Source of the DNA: CAYPGT01 sp964512985
GTDB taxonomy: Bacteria > Cyanobacteriota > Vampirovibrionia > LMEP-6097
Direction of reading: 5' to 3'
Assembly (NCBI GenBank): GCA_964512985.1
Contig: CAZELI010000050.1
Span: 1-8,784 of the forward strand
DNA: 8,784 bases
The first letter of the stretch is position 1, and every line of letters begins with the position of its first letter. Positions 1-5,722 of the stretch are shown here, piece after piece. A program made the position numbers and the translations under genes. The notes under the pieces are model-generated. The model searched no databases, had not been told where the DNA came from, and was given only the letters and a program-made list of their open reading frames with translations.

Positions 1-74
1 GCCTTTTTCATGAAGGGCAATAAAACACCCATCATGAAATACTAAATTATAAGCGCGTGGCTACCCAAAATCAA

Positions 75-115
75 TGCTTTGCAAGCTCCAGAGCCCTATC
101 TTAGGGTTTTTATAA
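75..115 (+). repeat. Diverged direct repeat, copy 1 (terminator-bearing)
   Basis: The 16 bases TGCTTTGCAAGCTCCA at 75-90 recur exactly at 826-841. Similarity continues through TATCTTA, GG, TTTT and ATAA to about 115 (copy 2 to about 864), with a two-base length difference and a few substitutions. In copy 2 the repeat forms the last codons, stop codon and terminator of the gene at 215-844. In copy 1 the matching frame also reads Ala-Leu-Gln-Ala-Pro but is closed by a stop at 43-45, so no intact gene can be assigned. It may be the decayed 3' end of a related upstream gene. Confidence 0.7.
94..111 (+). terminator. Small intrinsic terminator for a gene left of the window
   Basis: CCCTA (94-98) pairs with TAGGG (102-106) around a three-base loop and is followed directly by five T (107-111). 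The stem is short, so termination may be weak. The homologous copy at 839-859 keeps the hairpin-plus-T layout although its stem bases have changed (CCATA/TATGG). That paired change supports a structural role. Confidence 0.5.
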
Positions 116-151
116 GGTTTACCATCAAACTATTAACTTTTAATAAAATTT

Positions 152-181
152 AAAGTTGAAAGATACTTTACTTTCAACTTT
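152..181. promoter_or_regulatory. Perfect 11-bp inverted repeat, probable operator
   Basis: AAAGTTGAAAG (152-162) and CTTTCAACTTT (171-181) are exact reverse complements separated by eight bases. The right arm falls where the -35 element would lie relative to the -10-like TATTAT at 200-205, so a bound regulator could block the promoter of the 215-844 gene. A terminator is less likely, since only a few T follow and the stem is AT-rich. Confidence 0.5.
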
Positions 182-199
182 CTAACAGAAATGGGCTAG

Positions 200-205
200 T
201 ATTAT
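200..205 (+). promoter_or_regulatory. -10 box next to the start of the 215 gene
   Basis: TATTAT lies nine bases before the ATG at 215. An in-frame TAG at 197-199 with no start codon in between makes this ATG the first possible start. There is no purine-rich ribosome-binding site. No convincing -35 is visible, and the expected region is occupied by the inverted repeat. Confidence 0.45.
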
Positions 206-214
206 GTAGATTCA

Positions 215-844
215 ATGAGTGATTACGATTTACAATCTCCCTCTTATTTAGTACCCGTATTTGCTGAGCATATGCTTTCTCTAGTAAACCCACTTGGTCA
301 ACGTGCTAAAGAAATCACTGAGGAAGCTAGACGTGCAGAGTCAGCTAGATTACTGCAATCTTCTTTAGCTAGTGAAAATTGTTATGAAGCATGTTACGCC
401 CTTCCAAGGTTTAATGATAATTTAAGAGACTTCATTCAGATAGGAATTCGTAGAACTACAGAAGTTATTCAGGAGCTCATTAGTAATGAATCCATTAAGG
501 ATCTGCAAACATATAACGACTCTTACAAGCCTATTTTAACTTTTGTAGAAAACATTGCACGCTTACCTGGGTCAACAGATGCTCTTTTTACTAATAGGAA
601 TCGTAGGATCATACTCGATCAAGAGGTTAATCCCCCTGTCGTAAGATTTTTAGATGAGTCTCTAAATAGATCTTTGGATGACGAAATTAGTAGAAACCCA
701 GGAAGAGGTTGTTTCGCTTTAAAAATCAAAGATGACGACGGAATATCTATGTTCGAATCTATTTTCAGAATTGTTTTTGAGACTATAAAAATGCATTTGT
801 TTGCTTCACCAGTTAACCAAGAACCTGCTTTGCAAGCTCCATAG
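215..844 (+). CDS. Hypothetical protein (209 aa)
   Basis: I do not recognise a family for this protein. It looks soluble, with no signal peptide or membrane segment. It has charged, probably helical stretches at residues about 28-50 (rich in Glu, Ala and Arg) and 66-90, and an acidic segment Lys-Asp-Asp-Asp near residue 172. The start is fixed by an in-frame TAG at 197-199, with ATG 215 the first start after it. The C-terminal Ala-Leu-Gln-Ala-Pro and the stop codon lie inside a repeated element also found at 75-115, so the gene end may have been created or exchanged by recombination. The stop codon forms part of the stem of the terminator that follows. It appears to be a single-gene unit. The coding call rests on the long open frame, the promoter and the terminator. 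Confidence 0.7.
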   Translation: MSDYDLQSPSYLVPVFAEHMLSLVNPLGQRAKEITEEARRAESARLLQSSLASENCYEACYALPRFNDNLRDFIQIGIRRTTEVIQELISNESIKDLQTYNDSYKPILTFVENIARLPGSTDALFTNRNRRIILDQEVNPPVVRFLDESLNRSLDDEISRNPGRGCFALKIKDDDGISMFESIFRIVFETIKMHLFASPVNQEPALQAP

Positions 845-864
845 CTATCTTATGGTTTTGATAA
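826..864 (+). repeat. Diverged direct repeat, copy 2
   Basis: This is the partner of the repeat at 75-115, with 16 identical bases (826-841) followed by a similar terminator-like stretch. The copies are about 750 bases apart and bracket the promoter and body of the 209-residue gene. This suggests an old tandem duplication of a gene unit or of its 3' end. Confidence 0.65.
839..859 (+). terminator. Terminator overlapping the stop codon of the 215-844 gene
   Basis: CCATA (839-843) pairs with TATGG (851-855) around a seven-base loop, followed by four T. The TAG stop (842-844) is part of the hairpin. The stem is only five pairs, so strength is uncertain. Conservation of layout with the 94-111 copy is the main support. 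Confidence 0.4.
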
Positions 865-916
865 TGTTCTAGGAACAAAGTAAAATAACATAAAATTAGC
901 TACCAAGATAAGAGCG

Positions 917-925
917 TGATATTAT
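917..925 (+). promoter_or_regulatory. Extended -10 box next to the start of the 932 gene
   Basis: TGATATTAT matches an extended -10 element (TGn followed by TATTAT at 920-925). It ends six bases before the ATG at 932, so a typical start of transcription would fall on the start codon. The TGA at 917-919 is an in-frame stop, so translation cannot begin further upstream. Confidence 0.5.
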
Positions 926-931
926 TTTTGT

Positions 932-1351
932 ATGGAAAGTGTATTTTTAAAAACTTGGAATGATCCTGGTCTTGAGAAACCTAAATATCTAACTCAATAT
1001 GATTCATTAAAAATAAACCAAATGGGTCCTCTTTTATTAGGCGCAACCATAGGTCACGCTGCTGCTACAAAGGGGATGAAAGCTGAAGATTTATCAGCTC
1101 GTCTTCACACAATCCTGCAACAACCCTCGGATCGAGAACATCACGGTTCTTTATTTAAAGCAGAGATAGTTGAAGGACTAATAGGAATACTTAAAGAATG
1201 TGGTGTAAAAGTTACAAATAATGTATGGGAAAGATTGGCCGCTGCTGCAATCTATCCTTATAAAGTTTATAAGGGTGGTGTCGTTAATCACTCAGAATTC
1301 TTTGATGTTGTTATGAAAAATCTTGGACTAGTACTTACCAAGAATAAATAG
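932..1351 (+). CDS. Hypothetical protein (139 aa)
   Basis: I do not recognise this protein. It is small and probably cytoplasmic, without a signal peptide or a clear membrane helix. A Gly/Ala/Leu-rich stretch at residues 32-48 looks like a helix packed in a core. It ends in a basic tail, Leu-Thr-Lys-Asn-Lys. The start is well fixed: an in-frame TGA lies at 917-919 and ATG 932 is the first start codon after it, six bases downstream of an extended -10 box and with no ribosome-binding site. It has its own promoter and sits between another orphan gene and the Fic gene. A partnership with Fic is possible, but the 42-base gap with separate promoter-like signals gives no strong support. Confidence 0.7.
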   Translation: MESVFLKTWNDPGLEKPKYLTQYDSLKINQMGPLLLGATIGHAAATKGMKAEDLSARLHTILQQPSDREHHGSLFKAEIVEGLIGILKECGVKVTNNVWERLAAAAIYPYKVYKGGVVNHSEFFDVVMKNLGLVLTKNK

Positions 1352-1364
1352 GCGATTTCCCCTT

Positions 1365-1411
1365 TATATAGTTTACTATATAGTTTATAAGAAATGCCAT
1401 CAAACTATATA
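1365..1411. promoter_or_regulatory. Repeated half-sites around the Fic gene start, probable operator
   Basis: TATATAGTTT occurs at 1365-1374 and 1377-1386 (12 bases apart, about one helical turn), and its reverse complement AAACTATATA occurs at 1402-1411, just inside the gene. A fourth copy of AAACTATATA lies at 1547-1556. The sites cover the region expected to hold the promoter (for example TATAGT at 1379-1384) and the start codon at 1394. The N-terminal helix-turn-helix of the encoded protein makes autoregulation plausible, although AT-rich sequence can repeat by chance. Confidence 0.45.
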
Positions 1412-2308
1412 AAGCAACTTAAGGAATTATTAGAGAATCTAACTCAAGAAGAGCTAGCAGAAAGGCTATCAGTGAGTTTTCCAGCTCTGAACAGATGGGT
1501 TAATGGACATGCAGAGCCGCATAAGTCTAATCTGGTTCTAATCAACAAACTATATAAAGAACTTATAGCCTATCCGAAGTTAGACAACAAGGCTATCAAA
1601 CAATTCATTCAAGATAGCAAAGCATTAAAACGAAAACAGCTCTGGAAGCAAATTCAAAACAATATTGGATTACAAGAAGAACTAATACTAGAGCATACTT
1701 ATAACTCTAATACTATCGAAGGTTCGACCTTCACTAAGCGTGAAACAGAAGCGGTACTCTTTAATAATCAAACCATCAAAGGAAAAAACCTTACAGAACA
1801 TCTTGAGCTAGTTAATCACTCAAATGTTTTGAAGGAAGTTTTAAATCTTAGTTATCCAGTAAAAGTCAACGAGGAACTGATAAAGAGCCTGCATTATAAA
1901 TTAATGCAGGGGATCAGGGAAGATGCTGGAAAATATTCTAAACATCATAGAGCTATACGAGGACTGGATCTTAGCCTCTGTCACCCGAAAGACATTCCTG
2001 ATGAGATGACTCGTCTAATTAAAGAATTTAATGCAATCAAGACTAAAACGCTAAAAGACATCGCCAAATTTCATGTAGATTTTGAACTTATACATCCCTT
2101 TGGGGATGGTAATGGTAGAGTAGGACGTTTATTAATGGTGATGCAGTGCCTATCATTAGATTTACCACCTGTGATTATTCACGACGTCAAGAAATTAATT
2201 TATTACGATACTCTCTACTATGCACAAACCAAACAAGAAGGCGCTTTCATAGAATTTATCTACGAAGAAATGCTGGATACTAATAGGATTTTGGAGGGGT
2301 ATTTATAA
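1394..2308 (+). CDS. Fic family protein with N-terminal helix-turn-helix
   Basis: Fic enzymes usually transfer AMP from ATP to a hydroxyl on target proteins. The catalytic motif is complete: His234-Pro-Phe-Gly-Asp-Gly-Asn-Gly-Arg-Val-Gly-Arg245, with the catalytic His, the metal-binding Asp238 and both Arg. Ser105-Asn-Thr-Ile-Glu109-Gly110 matches the inhibitory motif (S/T)xxxE(G/N) upstream of the core, as in class II Fic proteins that silence themselves with their own N-terminal helix. Residues about 16-42 form an XRE-like helix-turn-helix (Thr-Gln-Glu-Glu-Leu-Ala-Glu-Arg-Leu, then Ala-Leu-Asn-Arg-Trp). Family knowledge suggests a regulator or controlled toxin whose DNA binding may be coupled to modification. 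An in-frame TAA at 1388-1390 fixes the start at 1394. No ribosome-binding site is seen. Half-site repeats surround the start. Cellular target unknown. Confidence 0.93.
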   Translation: MPSNYIKQLKELLENLTQEELAERLSVSFPALNRWVNGHAEPHKSNLVLINKLYKELIAYPKLDNKAIKQFIQDSKALKRKQLWKQIQNNIGLQEELILEHTYNSNTIEGSTFTKRETEAVLFNNQTIKGKNLTEHLELVNHSNVLKEVLNLSYPVKVNEELIKSLHYKLMQGIREDAGKYSKHHRAIRGLDLSLCHPKDIPDEMTRLIKEFNAIKTKTLKDIAKFHVDFELIHPFGDGNGRVGRLLMVMQCLSLDLPPVIIHDVKKLIYYDTLYYAQTKQEGAFIEFIYEEMLDTNRILEGYL

Positions 2309-2404
2309 AAAATATCACGATTTCAACTAAATAGAATAGGGCCGCATCTCCATCGTTCACTTTTCAAGATAAATAAACGATTTCATAGATTCTGACTAAA
2401 AAGG

Positions 2405-2528
2405 TCCTAGATGGCTGTTTTTCAAAAATTAAATTATAGCCAACTAGGGTTTAAAAAGTCCTAGATGGCTGTTTTTTGAAAATCAAATTATAGCCAACTA
2501 GGGTTTAAAAAGTCCCGGATGGCTGTAT
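2405..2528. repeat. 54-bp tandem repeats, two full units and a partial third
   Basis: Units begin with TCCTAGATGGCTG at 2405 and 2459 and with TCCCGGATGGCTG at 2513, an exact 54-base period. The two complete units differ at only three positions, all in the AT-rich centre. Each contains an imperfect inverted repeat, CCTAGATGGCT against AGCCAACTAGG (2406-2416 with 2438-2448; 2460-2470 with 2492-2502), giving ten pairs with one A-A mismatch around a 21-base loop. The third unit diverges after GGATGGCTG, exactly where the -10 box of the next gene begins. Units abut without spacers, so this is not CRISPR. Protein-binding sites or leader hairpins are the likeliest roles. Confidence 0.85.
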
Positions 2529-2531
2529 AAT
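2526..2531 (+). promoter_or_regulatory. Consensus -10 box next to the ATPase gene start
   Basis: A perfect TATAAT ends six bases before the ATG at 2538. A weak -35 candidate, GTTTAA (2503-2508), lies 17 bases upstream at the end of the second 54-bp repeat. The in-frame TAA at 2532-2534 rules out an upstream start. There is no ribosome-binding site, so the mRNA would be leaderless or nearly so. Confidence 0.6.
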
Positions 2532-2537
2532 TAAGTC

Positions 2538-3992
2538 ATGCAGGGTAAAAAGATCAATAGAAACAAAGAATTCTTAGGACGAGATTATGAGCTTGAATAT
2601 TTAGAAGAAATCTCTCAAAGAAAACAATCCTCCATTCTTGTTGTCTTTGGCAGAAGACGAGTGGGTAAAACGGAACTTCTTGAACAGTTTTTTTATAACA
2701 GAAATATTCTCAAATTCGAAGGAATAGAAGGGTCACCTCAATCTAAACAAATTGCAAATGCTTTAGAGCAACTATCAATTTATACACAAGATCCTAATCA
2801 CGCAAAATTGAAATTTAAAACTTGGACAGAGTTTTTTAGATTACTCAGCTCACTATGTCAAAAAGGAAAATGGACGATATACTTTGAAGAGATACAATGG
2901 CTTGCAAGTTATAAAACTAATTTTATAGCTGAATTAAAATACCTCTGGGACAATGAGTTCCGGCACAATAAAGAATTAATCCTAATACTCTGCGGCTCCT
3001 CTCCTTCTTTTATTGTTAATAAGATATTGCATTCCAAAGCTCTCTACAACAGATCTCAATATCAACTTTGTGTTGAGCCTTTTAATTTACTCGAAACGAA
3101 ACTATTTCTCAAAAATAAATCAAACTCAGAAGTTATGGATGCATATCTAAGCATTGGTGGCATACCTGAATATCTAAAGTTAATTAAAGGAAGTTCGTCA
3201 TCTGTTTTTCTTAGTTTATGCAAAAATTCATTTAGACAGAATGGTTTCTTTGTAAATGAATTTGAGCGAATTTTCACCAGTAGTCTAGCTGGTAGTAAGT
3301 ATTACCAAAAAATCATAGAATATCTTGCAAAAAAACGCTTTGCCAGCCGTGAAGATATTGCACAACATTTAAATATCAGCCCTGGCGGTACTATTTCTAA
3401 TATTCTAGAAGATTTAGCAATCTGTAATTTTATTGAAAAATATACACCATATAATTTAAAGGAAAACAGCACTTTAGTAAGATACACAATCAGTGATGAA
3501 TATTTGCAATTTTTCTATGCATTTATTAAACCCAAGCTTAAAAGAATTAACAGTGGAGATTTCAATCACAATCCTAGTCAAGCCCTTAAAACCAGTGATT
3601 ATGCTAAGTGGCTTGGTTATTCATTTGAAAGACTGTGTCGCAAAAAACATAATCTAATTGCAAAAATTTTAGGATTTAATATGATTAATTATCGCTATGG
3701 TGCTTATTTCAGCAAAGGTAGTATTAATCTTGATCCAGGATATCAAATCGATCTTGTATTTGATAGAGATGATAAAGTGCTTACGGTCTGTGAAATTAAA
3801 TATTCTGCAAACCCCATAGACACTTCTATAATACAGAGCTTTGAGAAGAAACTTCAGTTTTTACCTAAGGATAAAAAGTCGATTCATAAAGTATTAATTA
3901 GCGCTAACGGCATTAGTCCAAGCTTAGAACACCAAGCCTATTTTGATCAAATCATTACTCTTGATACTTTATTTGATCCAAAATATTATTAG
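2538..3992 (+). CDS. AAA-type ATPase with winged helix and C-terminal nuclease-like domain
   Basis: The layout matches the large 'ATP-binding protein' family related to archaeal SSO1545/DUF234 ATPases. Walker A is Gly38-Arg-Arg-Arg-Val-Gly-Lys44-Thr45. Walker B is Tyr-Phe-Glu117-Glu118 with Glu where Asp is common. A sensor-like Cys-Gly-Ser-Ser lies at 152-155, followed by the family signature Gly-Gly-Ile-Pro-Glu-Tyr (207-212) and a winged helix at about 265-305. The C-terminal part has Asp405 and Glu419-Ile-Lys421 with the spacing of a PD-(D/E)XK nuclease core, so it could cut nucleic acid. Family members are common in mobile or accessory regions and their roles are mostly unknown; defence or element maintenance is inference. 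It has its own promoter at the end of a 54-bp repeat array, stands alone and is convergent with the next gene. Confidence 0.9.
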   Translation: MQGKKINRNKEFLGRDYELEYLEEISQRKQSSILVVFGRRRVGKTELLEQFFYNRNILKFEGIEGSPQSKQIANALEQLSIYTQDPNHAKLKFKTWTEFFRLLSSLCQKGKWTIYFEEIQWLASYKTNFIAELKYLWDNEFRHNKELILILCGSSPSFIVNKILHSKALYNRSQYQLCVEPFNLLETKLFLKNKSNSEVMDAYLSIGGIPEYLKLIKGSSSSVFLSLCKNSFRQNGFFVNEFERIFTSSLAGSKYYQKIIEYLAKKRFASREDIAQHLNISPGGTISNILEDLAICNFIEKYTPYNLKENSTLVRYTISDEYLQFFYAFIKPKLKRINSGDFNHNPSQALKTSDYAKWLGYSFERLCRKKHNLIAKILGFNMINYRYGAYFSKGSINLDPGYQIDLVFDRDDKVLTVCEIKYSANPIDTSIIQSFEKKLQFLPKDKKSIHKVLISANGISPSLEHQAYFDQIITLDTLFDPKYY

Positions 3993-4001
3993 TGAATTTT
4001 A

Positions 4002-4018
4002 GGCAGTTTCCACTGACC
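4002..4018. terminator. Hairpin between convergent genes, possible weak terminator
   Basis: GGCAGT (4002-4007) pairs with ACTGACC (4012-4018) around a TTCC loop, six pairs with one bulged A. It lies in the 32-base gap between the ATPase stop and the stop of the minus-strand mlaD-like gene. Only mixed AT sequence follows on either side, with no clean T run, so termination is plausible but unproven. Confidence 0.35.
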
Positions 4019-4024
4019 ATTTCT

Positions 4025-4858
4025 TTATAACAACTTCCAAATCTTAAAGTCTTTCGTTAGCTTATTGATATTAGCAGCGCTTTCACGCACGTCTCTACGG
4101 AACTTAGGATCACCAGCAATCTGTGCCGTAGATGCTACCAGCTTACGAATATTCTCAGCATCTTGTTCACTAAAGAGTGCATTGAGACGGTTACTAAGAT
4201 TAGCAACAGCTTCAGCAGATTCAGCATTAACCCTCACTAAAGTATCTAGGCGAACAGGTTCTAATACCACAAACTTAGGTATAGAGGTATCAAACTGATT
4301 CCTATAATCTTTATCCACATCTATAGTGGTGATGTCTACATACTGCTCACCAATTAGCCCTGATGGAACTATGGTTACTTGGTTCAGGGGTCCGATAGGA
4401 ACTTTGGGTAAAGTTACAACTACATCCACTTGAACAAAATCACCAGCAGTCACCGTTGTCTGTAAATTACTACTCTTCCCTAAAGCAATCTCTAATTGAG
4501 CTTTATTAACTGCTTCACGAGCAATGACTAAATCTTCCATATTACCAATCGTCAAAAAATGCGTTGCTTTCTCTAAATGTCTCTTACCTAAATCCAACAA
4601 AACATCGGCAGGGAGCGGATCCTGATCAAAGGTTTCAGTAACGGGTTTAATGGACTCTACTACCCCTATCTTCAAACCATTCCAGCGCAATGCTGCACCT
4701 TCTTCAAGTCCATTAACATTTCTAAAATAGAAACTAAATTTATCGTAGTGATGAATTTTATGACCCTTAAGCCAAAAAATAAAAACAAACAAGGCCACTA
4801 AGCCAACTACTGTTATGGCACCAATTTTTATTAGGTCTTGGGGATTGATTCTTTGCAC
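4025..4858 (-). CDS. MlaD-like MCE domain protein (lipid transport)
   Basis: MCE proteins are membrane-anchored substrate-binding parts of ABC lipid transporters that move phospholipids between inner and outer membranes. One N-terminal membrane helix (residues 10-31) should leave the rest in the periplasm. The MCE core is split: Phe-Arg-Asn-Val-Asn-Gly-Leu-Glu-Glu-Gly to Gly-Val-Val-Glu-Ser-Ile (45-70), then Pro-Ser-Gly-Leu-Ile-Gly-Glu-Gln-Tyr-Val (165-174). About 65 extra residues lie between (74-139), where E. coli MlaD has only a few. Residues about 208-270 look helical, as in tails that form the barrel or tube of MCE hexamers; the end is short. The start is GTG at 4858, because an in-frame TAA lies four codons upstream. 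No ATPase or permease partner is in the window, so it is probably transcribed alone. Confidence 0.88.
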   Translation of the reverse strand: MQRINPQDLIKIGAITVVGLVALFVFIFWLKGHKIHHYDKFSFYFRNVNGLEEGAALRWNGLKIGVVESIKPVTETFDQDPLPADVLLDLGKRHLEKATHFLTIGNMEDLVIAREAVNKAQLEIALGKSSNLQTTVTAGDFVQVDVVVTLPKVPIGPLNQVTIVPSGLIGEQYVDITTIDVDKDYRNQFDTSIPKFVVLEPVRLDTLVRVNAESAEAVANLSNRLNALFSEQDAENIRKLVASTAQIAGDPKFRRDVRESAANINKLTKDFKIWKLL

Positions 4859-4864
4859 CGGTGA

Positions 4865-4870
4865 ATTTTA
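4865..4870 (-). promoter_or_regulatory. -10 box next to the mlaD-like GTG start
   Basis: On the minus strand TAAAAT (4870 down to 4865) ends six bases before the GTG start at 4858. The TAA in its first three bases is an in-frame stop, so GTG is the first available start. No ribosome-binding site is seen. Confidence 0.45.
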
Positions 4871-4980
4871 TGTTAGCACCATAAATGTATTCCCATTATG
4901 ATATGTATATCTGATTTCAGTAATTACTCACCTCATCAAATAATTGTTAATCTATCTAAATCTCATTTTATGTTGTAATT

Positions 4981-5050
4981 ACGCGCCTTCGGCGCGTTTG
5001 TCCTGCGGACTGCTAAATAAATCATTATATTAAGCCGCGCGCAGCGCAAG
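4981..5050. repeat. GC-rich palindromic island in the divergent intergenic region
   Basis: ACGCGCC and GGCGCGT form a perfect seven-pair stem with a TTC loop (4981-4997). GTCC-TGC-GGAC (5000-5010) forms a second hairpin. A third GC-rich block, GCCGCGCGCAGCGC, follows at 5035-5048. The composition stands out from the AT-rich flanks and resembles short interspersed palindromic (REP-like) elements. Three T follow the first stem, so it could also act as a weak terminator, but no plus-strand gene ends just upstream. It lies just upstream of the ubiX promoter. Confidence 0.55.
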
Positions 5051-5061
5051 TTTCATGAAGC

Positions 5062-5067
5062 TATAAT
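5062..5067 (+). promoter_or_regulatory. Consensus -10 box for the ubiX operon
   Basis: A perfect TATAAT ends seven bases before the ATG at 5075. An in-frame ATG at 5054 runs into TAA after three codons, so it cannot be the start. No ribosome-binding site is visible, and no good -35 is seen at the expected place, where GC-rich palindromic sequence lies. The four-gene operon probably starts here as a near-leaderless transcript. Confidence 0.6.
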
Positions 5068-5074
5068 ATTAACA

Positions 5075-5719
5075 ATGGATAGCCTATCAGATAAATCCAA
5101 ACCCATTGTTCTAGGTATCACAGGAGCAAGTGGTGCTATATATGGATTCTCCTTGCTTAAGTTTTTTCTTGACTCAGGATATAAAGTTGATTTGGTACTG
5201 TCTGATAATGCTCTTAAAGTAGCTAAGCAAGAATTAGATTTGGAATTAGAAGGTCTTAGCTTAGATAATGTTAAACAAAAAATTCTTACTAAATTAAGTA
5301 TTGAACCTTCGACATTGAATATTTGGTCTCCTGATAATGTTGCAGCTAGTATCTCTAGTGGGTCTTATAAAACTCAAGGCATGGTTATTGCGCCATGTAG
5401 CATGGGCACTATTGCTAATATCGCTGCTGGTACGTCTAATAATCTTATTGCCCGCGCTGCTGATGTAACATTAAAAGAAAGACGTAAATTAATTCTGCTT
5501 GCTCGTGAAACTCCACTGAATACTATTCACTTACGTAACATGCTCACTCTTAGTGAGATGGGCGCGATAATAGTTCCAGCTGCGCCAGGCTTCTATCACA
5601 AGCCACAATCTATACAAGATCAAATTAATTTTGTGTTGGGTAAAGCTTTAGATGTGTTAGGAATAGAAAACGAAATGTTCTTGAGATGGACTGCACCGAA
5701 AACTGCTGCTCTAGTGTAA
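5075..5719 (+). CDS. ubiX: Flavin prenyltransferase UbiX
   Basis: UbiX joins a dimethylallyl group to FMN to make prenylated FMN, the cofactor of UbiD-type decarboxylases used in quinone synthesis and aromatic acid metabolism. Family motifs are clear: Gly-Ile-Thr-Gly-Ala-Ser-Gly-Ala (14-21) at the flavin-binding N-terminus, Leu-Ser-Asp-Asn-Ala (42-46), Ser-Gly-Ser (95-97), Ala-Pro-Cys-Ser-Met-Gly-Thr (106-112), Arg-Ala-Ala-Asp-Val-Thr-Leu-Lys-Glu-Arg-Arg (127-137), Arg-Glu-Thr-Pro (144-147) and Pro-Ala-Ala-Pro-Gly-Phe-Tyr (168-174). The length of 214 residues is normal. It is cytoplasmic. It heads a four-gene operon and is followed after three bases by the next gene. No UbiD partner is in the window. 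Confidence 0.95.
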   Translation: MDSLSDKSKPIVLGITGASGAIYGFSLLKFFLDSGYKVDLVLSDNALKVAKQELDLELEGLSLDNVKQKILTKLSIEPSTLNIWSPDNVAASISSGSYKTQGMVIAPCSMGTIANIAAGTSNNLIARAADVTLKERRKLILLARETPLNTIHLRNMLTLSEMGAIIVPAAPGFYHKPQSIQDQINFVLGKALDVLGIENEMFLRWTAPKTAALV

Positions 5720-5722
5720 TTT

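Noticed and set aside
1..18. Hairpin at the left edge (GCC...GGC arms) as a terminator
   Set aside because: It contains wobble pairs, no T run follows on the plus strand, and the flank needed to judge the minus strand is outside the window.
1..45. C-terminal end of an upstream gene in the first frame (stop at 43-45)
   Set aside because: Only 14 codons are visible, with no recognisable motif, and the other frames also close quickly, so a gene end cannot be assigned.
75..841. 16-bp direct repeats as attachment sites of an integrated element
   Set aside because: No integrase or tRNA gene is present, the enclosed segment holds only one gene, and the repeats are better explained as related gene ends with terminators.
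2405..2528. 54-bp repeats as a CRISPR array
   Set aside because: The units touch directly with no variable spacers, the variable positions lie inside the unit, and no cas gene is present.
3062..3487. Two minus-strand open frames (3062-3277 and 3302-3487)
   Set aside because: They lie inside the ATPase-nuclease gene, which has clear family motifs throughout, and show no recognisable domains.
4065..4298. Plus-strand open frame opposite the mlaD-like gene
   Set aside because: It is antisense to a well-supported MCE gene, with low-complexity Ser/Leu/Arg composition typical of a shadow frame.
4859..5074. RNA gene or riboswitch in the divergent gap
   Set aside because: Apart from the short GC-rich hairpins and promoter boxes I see no tRNA-like fold or known riboswitch core, and the leaderless ubiX start leaves no room for a leader RNA.
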